A stretch of DNA of 20,986 bases from CAZXCQ01 sp964639275 (GTDB lineage: Bacteria > Desulfobacterota > DSM-4660 > Desulfatiglandales > Desulfatiglandaceae). The notes beneath the pieces are model-generated. The model made no database searches and was not told the DNA's origin. It was given only the letters and a program-made list of their open reading frames with translations. Positions 16,389 through 20,986 of the stretch are shown here, in pieces (the stretch's first letter is position 1; the number at the start of each line of letters is the position of its first letter). The position numbers were made by a program, and so were the translations under genes. The stretch covers positions 1 through 20,986 of the forward strand of contig CAZXCQ010000093.1 of assembly GCA_964639275.1 (NCBI GenBank), read 5' to 3'.

Positions 16389-16889
16389 CTATTTGTTCAG
16401 GGTCGCACAGTCCCATCCCACCTGTTGATACATATCCACCAGGTTCCAGTGGTCTCTGACATATTTGATCTTTCCCTTTTCGATAAAGGCGACCTGGCAG
16501 TACTGACAGTCAAATTTTTTTCCGGTTGCGGGCATCCCGAAGAACTCCTTTGTGATCGTCCCACTGATCCTGCCCATATTGACAACCCGGTTCCCCTGGA
16601 CCACAAAGGCCTCGATAAACGGTTTGAAATCAGGAACCGCATCCACCCACCCCACCCCGAATTCCCGGATCTTATCGTGACCGGCAGCCGGTTCACCGGT
16701 GATGTCATAATAGACACCATCTTCGGCCATAACCGACAGAACCATGTCAACGCTCTGGGCTGCCCATCCCTTTAATTCCGTCATTACAAGCCCCAGGTTT
16801 TTTCTTTCCTCTGGTGACAAATCTTCAAAAGAGTCCAAATCCTGGTCCAGTAAACTTTTCTCTGTCATGAGCCATTCACGCGTCTTCAT
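16389..16889 (-). CDS. SnoaL-like (NTF2-fold) protein 2
   Basis: 166 residues. The domain begins near LKGWAAQSVDMVLSVMAEDG and runs through DITGEPAAGHDKIREF, RVVNMGRISGTITKEFFGMP, ATGKKFDCQYCQVAFIEKGK and DHWNLVDMYQQVGW, the typical order for SnoaL/ester-cyclase-like proteins. The N-terminal 40 residues (EKSLLDQDLDSFEDLSPEE) are an acidic extension not present in the shorter relative at 11266-11682. The ATG at 16889 has AAGGAGGG about 8 bp upstream; the reading from 16910 is less likely. It lies 88 bp after alr and 118 bp before livK. A catalytic role on a pathway intermediate is possible but not shown. Confidence 0.82.
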   Translation of the reverse strand: MKTREWLMTEKSLLDQDLDSFEDLSPEERKNLGLVMTELKGWAAQSVDMVLSVMAEDGVYYDITGEPAAGHDKIREFGVGWVDAVPDFKPFIEAFVVQGNRVVNMGRISGTITKEFFGMPATGKKFDCQYCQVAFIEKGKIKYVRDHWNLVDMYQQVGWDCATLNK

Positions 16890-16977
16890 ATTCCTGCCCT
16901 CCTTATCCAAAGATTTGTTGCTGTATCGATTTAGCCATTTTCAAAACTGCAAAGAAGACCCGCCCTTCTCGCCACCA

Positions 16978-18129
16978 CTACCCAATATAGACCCTGGGGA
17001 CCCTTTTCCCCACGGCGCAGACCACTTCGTAATTGATCGTGCCGATCCTGCCCGCTATCTCATCTGCGCTGGGTTCTTGGCCAAAGAGGATCGCTTCCTC
17101 ACCAGCTTGAACATTCCCTATACCAGATACGTCAATCATACACATATCCATGCAGACCCGACCGATCAACGGGGCGCGTCTTCCCTTGATAAGGACATAT
17201 CCCCGATTGGACAACAACCGGCTGTATCCATCGGCATATCCAACCGGAAGGGTTGCTATAACGGCCCTCCTGTCGGTGTAAAAGGTTCGACCATAGCTGA
17301 TGGGCGTCCCGGCAGGAACGGATTTTACATATCCAACATCTGTCCTCAGGGTCATGGCCGGTATTAGTTTGATGCTCCGGCTCACCTCCGGGGATGGGTA
17401 CAGGCCATAGATCATGATCCCGGGTCTTACCAAGTCCAGATAGGATTCCGGCAGGTCCAGTATGGCGGCACTATTGGCCAGGTGCCTTTTGGGAACTCTG
17501 AGTCCGGCATCCGCGATCTGGTTGCAAAGGTCACAAAAAATCTTAATCTGTCTTTTTGTAAAGGTCTTGTCGGTCTCATCGGCAGAGGGAAAATGGGAAA
17601 AGATGCCTTCCAGGACCAGGTTTTTAAAGCGGCTCACCTTTCTTGCCAGGTCTGGGGCATCCTGGGGGGATACCCCAATCCGGCCCATTCCCGTGTCCAC
17701 CTTGATGTGCACCCGAATGCGGGTCGATGCCTTTGTGGCCTCCTGATCCAGGGCCTCGGCCAGCTCCACTGTGGATATTGCCTGTTCCAGCCCGGAATCT
17801 ACTGTCTTGTATGCCTCTCCGGGTTGAATAAGCCCCAGGACCACAATGGGGACATCGATTCCGGCATCTCTGAGTTGCTGGCCTTCCTCGGGCAGCGCAA
17901 CACCAAGACAGGTGGCCCCACTCCTCAGGGCTGCACGGCTGACCTCAACCGCTCCGTGACCATACCCGTCTGCCTTGACCACCGCCATCAGGTCCCTTGT
18001 GGCCCCAATCTCTTTTCGAATTTCGGCGATGTTATGGGAAATGGCGCCGAGATCTATGACTGCCCTTGTGGGTCTTCTGGCACTGTTTCTAGGCTCCGCC
18101 TTGACTACAGTATTTGCCTCTTTGTCCAT
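16978..18129 (-). CDS. alr: Alanine racemase
   Basis: 383 residues, fold-type III PLP enzyme that interconverts L- and D-alanine. The PLP lysine is K52 in MAVVKADGYGHG, and the second catalytic base is the tyrosine in PISYGRTFY (about residue 279). HIKVDTGMGRIG, FSHFPSADE, LVRPGIMIYGLYP and GRVCMDMCMIDV are family motifs. It has the canonical Alr sequence, not that of the alanine/ornithine racemase (Orr) subfamily. It begins 7 bp after the ortB stop codon with no clear Shine-Dalgarno sequence, so it is probably translationally coupled to ortB. This placement suggests a catabolic racemase handling the D-alanine released by the thiolase, rather than the cell-wall enzyme. The gene end is followed by 88 bp and then the SnoaL-like gene. 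Confidence 0.95.
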   Translation of the reverse strand: MDKEANTVVKAEPRNSARRPTRAVIDLGAISHNIAEIRKEIGATRDLMAVVKADGYGHGAVEVSRAALRSGATCLGVALPEEGQQLRDAGIDVPIVVLGLIQPGEAYKTVDSGLEQAISTVELAEALDQEATKASTRIRVHIKVDTGMGRIGVSPQDAPDLARKVSRFKNLVLEGIFSHFPSADETDKTFTKRQIKIFCDLCNQIADAGLRVPKRHLANSAAILDLPESYLDLVRPGIMIYGLYPSPEVSRSIKLIPAMTLRTDVGYVKSVPAGTPISYGRTFYTDRRAVIATLPVGYADGYSRLLSNRGYVLIKGRRAPLIGRVCMDMCMIDVSGIGNVQAGEEAILFGQEPSADEIAGRIGTINYEVVCAVGKRVPRVYIG

Positions 18130-18136
18130 TCGGAAA

Positions 18137-19561
18137 CTAGGCTGTTCCTGCCGCCTTGATGTCCAGTGATGCGATGGCCTCGCAGACGAAATCGAGCGAA
18201 CTCTTTGAATCTTGGGCAAGGAAGAGGTGGTCTTCCCGGGTAGGCATATACCCCTCTGAGAGCCTTATGGCGTTTTCGATATAGGAGAGACGGATCTTGT
18301 ACATATCGAAATCCTCCACTCCCATTTGTTCCGCCTCTTTGGGAATGACAATCGTCTTTCCGGGGACATTCTCTCTGGGATGACCACGTCTGACCTCGAT
18401 CCCATTCTCTCTTGCAAAGGTGAGCTGGGAAGAAGGCAGCTTTCCAGCAGCCGTATATTCTGTCTCCTGGACCACCAGGATCTGATCTTTGTCCATTTCT
18501 CTGGCAATGGCAATGGCACCGGCCAGGGAGGTGTTTCCAGCGGGCCCCCTTTCCATACCTTCGAGCTTTGCCAAGAGCTCTGTCGTATAAAAGACCTCAC
18601 CCTGGGTGACCAAGACGTATCGGTCCAGATAACGAAGCCCACGGGCACAGTTTCTCGGGACATCGGTCCTGTCGGGCCAGGTCAGGAATGGGATGCCAAA
18701 ACCGGTATGCCCGGTGGTAAAGGACTTTTTATTGAAATCAGAATCGCTGGCCATATGGAGGCCACGAAGATCTACCGAGACGCCCACCACAAGCGTGTCA
18801 TGGCTTCCCGCCTTTATCAGGCCACGGGCCGTTCCCGTCACGTTTCCTCCTCCTGCGTGGGTAATCAGCACCATATCGGGGAATCGGCCCTCTCTATCAA
18901 AGACCTGAACTGCAACCTCGTATCCGAGCGTCTCTATCCCCAGGACGCTCGTTGGGACATAAAGGGATGCGCTAAAAAAGCCGGTATCCTCCAGTACCCG
19001 GAGCATGATATAGAAGAGTTCCGGACCGACTGTCAGCTGCCAGACTTCAGCCCCGTAGGCCTCGCAGGCCCTGGTCTTTTCAAGAATTTCGGGTTGCCCC
19101 ACCTTTCTGCTGTCGTAGACCTCCTGAAGAATAATCGCCTTGAGACCGCGTTTGGCGGCCTGGGAGGCCACAGCCGCCCCGTAATTTCCGGAGCTGGCGG
19201 CCACCACTCCCTTATATCCCAGCCTTTTGGCATGATAGACTGACAGGGCTGCCCTGCGGTCCTTAAAGCTCCCGCTCGGGTTGGCTGCCTCATCTTTAAC
19301 GAAAATCCTCGCCCCTTTTCCAGGGGGAGAAACTGATCTGACAAGTTCGGTCAAGTTTCTTAATTCAATTAAGGGGGTCTTTCCCACACCGGTCTCAAGG
19401 AAGATCTTCTCCACATCTTCAAGAGAATATCCGCAGGAATCCATGAGCCCTTCATAATCGAAGGTTATGGGTGACCTTTCGAATTTGCTGTAATCAATGC
19501 CTGTAGCCCTGTCGAGGATGTCCCTTTTCCGGGCCATCACCTCTGAATAACTGCTGCCCAT
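18137..19561 (-). CDS. ortB: 2-amino-4-oxopentanoate thiolase, beta (PLP) subunit
   Basis: 474 residues, fold-type II PLP protein related to threonine synthase. The cofactor lysine is K100 in NPSGSFKDRRAAL, SSGNYGAAVASQAA follows, and HAGGGNVTGTARGL is the phosphate-binding loop. The N-terminus (YSEVMARKRDILDRATGIDYSKFE) and the stretch SFTTGHTGFGIPFLTWPDR are those of OrtB, as I remember the Clostridium sticklandii enzyme, and are not found in true threonine synthases. With OrtA it cleaves 2-amino-4-oxopentanoate and CoA to acetyl-CoA and D-alanine in the oxidative ornithine pathway. I chose ATG 19561, nine bases after AAGGGG at the end of ortA; a GTG at 19567 is the alternative. It is tightly linked to ortA (6 bp) and alr (7 bp). 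The remaining ornithine genes are not in the window. Confidence 0.92.
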   Translation of the reverse strand: MGSSYSEVMARKRDILDRATGIDYSKFERSPITFDYEGLMDSCGYSLEDVEKIFLETGVGKTPLIELRNLTELVRSVSPPGKGARIFVKDEAANPSGSFKDRRAALSVYHAKRLGYKGVVAASSGNYGAAVASQAAKRGLKAIILQEVYDSRKVGQPEILEKTRACEAYGAEVWQLTVGPELFYIMLRVLEDTGFFSASLYVPTSVLGIETLGYEVAVQVFDREGRFPDMVLITHAGGGNVTGTARGLIKAGSHDTLVVGVSVDLRGLHMASDSDFNKKSFTTGHTGFGIPFLTWPDRTDVPRNCARGLRYLDRYVLVTQGEVFYTTELLAKLEGMERGPAGNTSLAGAIAIAREMDKDQILVVQETEYTAAGKLPSSQLTFARENGIEVRRGHPRENVPGKTIVIPKEAEQMGVEDFDMYKIRLSYIENAIRLSEGYMPTREDHLFLAQDSKSSLDFVCEAIASLDIKAAGTA

Positions 19562-19567
19562 TACCAC

Positions 19568-19888
19568 TTACCCCTTGCCAACACGCCTTGTCTGTCTTAT
19601 TAGCTTTCTTGCCTCATTTCCGATGGATAGGATCTCCCCTTGAGGCTCTCCAAAATCGTGTTCATATTTCGGGTTCACCAGACAGAGCGTACCGGTCAGC
19701 TCCCTTCCTATCAAAGTCTCGATCTTTACGGCATCGCCGGTTTTGGCGCTCTCATCCATCAGGAAGCCCTTGATCCAGCCTTCATAGGGCATTGACTTTG
19801 TTGAATCAGGAAGGTTATCAGACCTGTGGTTCGGCTCCAAAATTATTTTGTGAATCTGAACCAAATCTCCTTTTCTTGCTTGTAGCAT
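19568..19888 (-). CDS. ortA: 2-amino-4-oxopentanoate thiolase, alpha subunit
   Basis: 106 residues, the usual size for the small OrtA subunit. Characteristic stretches are ARKGDLVQIHKIIL near the N-terminus, PYEGWIKGFL, GDAVKIETLIGRELTGTL and VNPKYEHDFGEPQGEIL. It has no catalytic motif of its own and acts with OrtB. It starts at ATG 19888, 19 bp after the regulator's stop codon; the nearest purine-rich sequence (AAAGG) is about 14 bp upstream, so initiation may depend on coupling to the regulator gene. The fixed ortA-ortB order matches the clostridial arrangement and is strong evidence against reading ortB as a threonine synthase. Confidence 0.9.
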   Translation of the reverse strand: MLQARKGDLVQIHKIILEPNHRSDNLPDSTKSMPYEGWIKGFLMDESAKTGDAVKIETLIGRELTGTLCLVNPKYEHDFGEPQGEILSIGNEARKLIRQTRRVGKG

Positions 19889-19907
19889 CGTTGTGTACTA
19901 CCTTTCG

Positions 19908-20468
19908 TTAGAAGCCTGGGGGCGTTATCGCCCCCACCATAACTAAAGGACAATTACCCGTGTTAGTAAACCTATGAGGTTTGTTTTCATCAATAAAGAT
20001 GGAATCTCCTGCTTCGAGGTGATATATCTCCTCCCCAATTTCAAACCGACATTCTCCCTCGAGTACAAGGGCAGCTTCCTCTCCTTTATGGGTCATCAGA
20101 GACTCTGCGCTAGAGCCCCCAATTTCTAGTCTTGTAAGCAACAATTCAATTCGGCGGTTGGTGTTCAAAGAAACCAACTGATAGGTCAACCGTGAGTCGG
20201 TATTCACCAAGATCCGCCGTTCATTCTTTCGTACTACCGGGCCATTGGTAGAGGGGCCTTCTTCAAAAAAGGAGCTCACCGGGATCCCCAGGGCAAGGGC
20301 CATCTTACGGAGAGAGTTAATGGATGGATTGGTCAGGCCCCTTTCCACCTGGCTGATAAAGCTGAGGCTCAGGCCAGTCTCGTGGGCCAGATTGTGAAGC
20401 GTCATGTTTAGGGCTTTTCTTGTTCTCCGGATTATTGAGCCTCGATATATGGCGGATGGATCGTTCAT
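19908..20468 (-). CDS. XRE-family regulator with C-terminal cupin sensor domain
   Basis: 186 residues. The N-terminal helix-turn-helix (about residues 10-63) reads IIRRTRKALNMTLHNLAHET, then GLSLSFISQVERGLTNPSI. The C-terminal cupin (about residues 100-184) contains MTHKGEEAALVLEGECRFEI and IYHLEAGDSIFIDENKPHRF. Regulators of this class often sense a small molecule from the pathway they control, and many act on amino-acid or polyamine catabolism. The ATG at 20468 is preceded by AAGGGA; a TTG 12 bp upstream is less likely. It is first in the series and lies behind a strong promoter surrounded by three copies of ACTGAAATT, which suggests control of its own operon including ortAB and alr. Confidence 0.93.
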   Translation of the reverse strand: MNDPSAIYRGSIIRRTRKALNMTLHNLAHETGLSLSFISQVERGLTNPSINSLRKMALALGIPVSSFFEEGPSTNGPVVRKNERRILVNTDSRLTYQLVSLNTNRRIELLLTRLEIGGSSAESLMTHKGEEAALVLEGECRFEIGEEIYHLEAGDSIFIDENKPHRFTNTGNCPLVMVGAITPPGF

Positions 20469-20475
20469 TGATCCC

Positions 20476-20503
20476 TTCAATTTTAAATATTACTGAAATT
20501 GAA
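20476..20503. promoter_or_regulatory. Inverted repeat overlapping the translation start region of the regulator
   Basis: TTCAATTT (20476-20483) and AAATTGAA (20496-20503) form a perfect 8-bp inverted repeat with a 12-bp spacer. The right arm overlaps one ACTGAAATT element (20492-20500). As RNA it would form a stem that reaches the GAAGGG ribosome-binding site of the regulator. It could be an operator, a translational control stem, or both. Confidence 0.45.
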
Positions 20504-20596
20504 TGGCATTCCTGACCGGGCCTTCCCAGTGATGTGTTGTGAACCCGGTATAATTCTGATAAAGGCGGAAATTGCGAGAAAACGGAATGTTAACCC

Positions 20597-20634
20597 TCTG
20601 GCAGGTGAGAAAAGGCCTGTCATCTCCCGCCAGA
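20597..20634 (-). promoter_or_regulatory. Hairpin at the predicted 5' end of the XRE-ort transcript
   Basis: TCTGGC (20597-20602) pairs with GCCAGA (20629-20634), GG with CC (20604-20605 with 20627-20628) and GAGA with TCTC (20607-20610 with 20623-20626): 12 base pairs with two single-base bulges around a 12-nt loop. The predicted transcription start, about 7 nt past the -10 box, is the outermost base of the stem. No T-run follows. A terminal stem may stabilise the mRNA. Confidence 0.55.
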
Positions 20635-20640
20635 CTGATT

Positions 20641-20668
20641 TTTATAATGGGCCTGGAAATCTTGTCAA
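20641..20668 (-). promoter_or_regulatory. Sigma70-type promoter of the XRE-ort operon
   Basis: On the minus strand a perfect TTGACA (20663-20668) is followed after 16 bp by TATAAA (20641-20646), matching 6/6 and 5/6 of the consensus. An A-rich stretch lies just upstream of the -35 box and may act as an UP element. Transcription would start near 20634, giving a leader of about 166 nt before the regulator gene. Confidence 0.72.
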
Positions 20669-20690
20669 GGATTTTTTGTATATCAAAAAT

Positions 20691-20699
20691 AATTTCAGT
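20691..20699. promoter_or_regulatory. Candidate operator half-site AATTTCAGT
   Basis: Reverse complement of ACTGAAATT, one of three exact copies in the region (others at 20492-20500 and 20746-20754). It lies about 23 bp upstream of the -35 box. The set surrounds the promoter of the XRE-cupin gene, so it is a candidate binding site of that regulator. Confidence 0.45.
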
Positions 20700-20734
20700 G
20701 CTGTTTATAAATAGCCGATTTAATTAATTATTTT

Positions 20735-20754
20735 ATTTCACATATACTGAAATT
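20735..20754. promoter_or_regulatory. Candidate palindromic operator upstream of the XRE gene
   Basis: ATTTCA (20735-20740) and TGAAAT (20748-20753) are perfect inverted arms separated by 7 bp. The right arm is part of the third ACTGAAATT copy (20746-20754). The geometry suits a dimeric helix-turn-helix protein. Confidence 0.45.
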
Positions 20755-20757
20755 AAG

Positions 20758-20780
20758 AAAAGCGGCTTCTAGGGGCTTTT
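20758..20780 (-). terminator. Weak terminator candidate of recG
   Basis: On the minus strand AAAAGC, overlapping the recG stop codon, pairs with GCTTTT around an 11-nt loop. The T-run is part of the stem and is followed by CTTAATTT. The stem is short and AT-rich, so the call is weak. Confidence 0.3.
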
Positions 20781-20986
20781 TACGAGAGGATCAACTTCCT
20801 CAATGGGTGATTGTGAGGAAGCCGAAGCCCTGGGTCGGCCTGAAGGATCCTCTGTGCTTCTTCCTTTGCGGCCACAAGGAGTTGGGGTTCCCTATAGACC
20901 GCCCTCATGTCCAGTTCTCCGACCCCCGCGTGTGTCGTCCCCCGGAGGTCCCCCTGCCCCCTCAAGTCCAGGGCGCGTTGAGGGGT
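20780..20986 (-). CDS. recG: ATP-dependent DNA helicase RecG, C-terminal fragment
   Basis: The last 68 codons of a gene that continues past the right edge. The fragment reads RALDLRGQGDLRGT, HAGVGELDMRAV, EPQLLVAAKEEAQRILQADP and PLRKLIL, the C-terminal tail of RecG (compare the family pattern LRGPGDFLGTRQSG followed by LL..AREEA..LL..DP). RecG remodels stalled forks and branched DNA. The reading frame is open to the window end and stops with TAA at 20780-20782. It is unrelated in function to the amino-acid cluster and marks its upstream border. Confidence 0.85.
   Translation of the reverse strand, partial: TPQRALDLRGQGDLRGTTHAGVGELDMRAVYREPQLLVAAKEEAQRILQADPGLRLPHNHPLRKLILS

Larger units (their letters stand above)
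20469..20779. promoter_or_regulatory. Regulatory region of the XRE-ort operon
   Basis: 311 bp without a convincing gene, AT-rich in its right half. It holds the promoter at 20641-20668, a hairpin at 20597-20634, three ACTGAAATT elements, an AAATTGAA/TTCAATTT inverted repeat next to the regulator start, and a weak terminator of recG. A plus-strand reading of 71 codons from 20499 has no resemblance to a known family and is not called. Confidence 0.7.

Noticed and set aside
16978..18129. Ornithine racemase (Orr) in place of alanine racemase
   Set aside because: The sequence has the canonical Alr motifs and length; Orr-type sequences diverge in these regions.
18326..19243. 305-codon open frame on the plus strand
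   Set aside because: Antisense of ortB, no recognisable motif.
18137..19561. Annotation as threonine synthase (ThrC)
   Set aside because: The fold and PLP motif are shared, but the N-terminal and central sequence match OrtB and the gene directly follows ortA.
20549..20554. Perfect TATAAT on the plus strand
   Set aside because: No acceptable -35 box at 15-19 bp, no TG extension and no plus-strand gene downstream.
20499..20714. Small plus-strand gene of 71 codons in the regulatory region
   Set aside because: No ribosome-binding site or similarity; it overlaps the promoter and operator elements.

Overview
The window is a bacterial chromosome segment in which every convincing gene lies on the minus strand. 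Gene content suggests a Gram-negative anaerobe of the Desulfobacterota (former Deltaproteobacteria): homoserine dehydrogenase sits next to a phosphoglycerate-mutase-like presumed homoserine kinase, there is a complete LivKHMGF importer, and clostridial-type 2-amino-4-oxopentanoate thiolase genes are present. The taxon is an inference. No rRNA, tRNA or CRISPR array was seen.

Layout in the direction of transcription (right to left). At the right edge is the 3' end of recG. A regulatory region of about 310 bp (20469-20779) follows, with a near-consensus sigma70 promoter, three copies of a 9-bp candidate operator and a hairpin at the predicted transcript start. The promoter faces a long, tightly packed gene series: XRE-cupin regulator, ortA, ortB, alr, a SnoaL-like protein, livK, a strong intrinsic terminator, livH, livM, livG, livF, a second SnoaL-like protein, an N-acyl-D-amino-acid deacylase and an uncharacterised cysteine-rich protein. 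A probable MITE-like insertion (8398-8664) separates these from a flavodoxin and a cytoplasmic M28 peptidase. After a 453-bp gap come alanine dehydrogenase and a second copy of the cysteine-rich family, closed by a strong hairpin. A separate amino-acid biosynthesis group (AlaC-like aminotransferase, hom, presumed homoserine kinase) has its own candidate promoter and fills the left end.

How the genes may work together: AKP thiolase (OrtAB) cleaves 2-amino-4-oxopentanoate with CoA to acetyl-CoA and D-alanine. The adjacent alanine racemase would give L-alanine, and the alanine dehydrogenase about 13 kb downstream would give pyruvate, ammonium and NADH. The Liv importer, the D-aminoacylase and the M28 peptidase would supply the amino-acid substrate. 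The usual ornithine-pathway partners of ortAB (ornithine racemase, ornithine aminomutase, diaminopentanoate dehydrogenase) are absent from this window, so the source of the thiolase substrate is open. This is the most interesting biological question here, along with the regulatory region in front of the cluster, the duplicated cysteine-rich family and the MITE-like insertion that has a related uninterrupted sequence elsewhere in the window.
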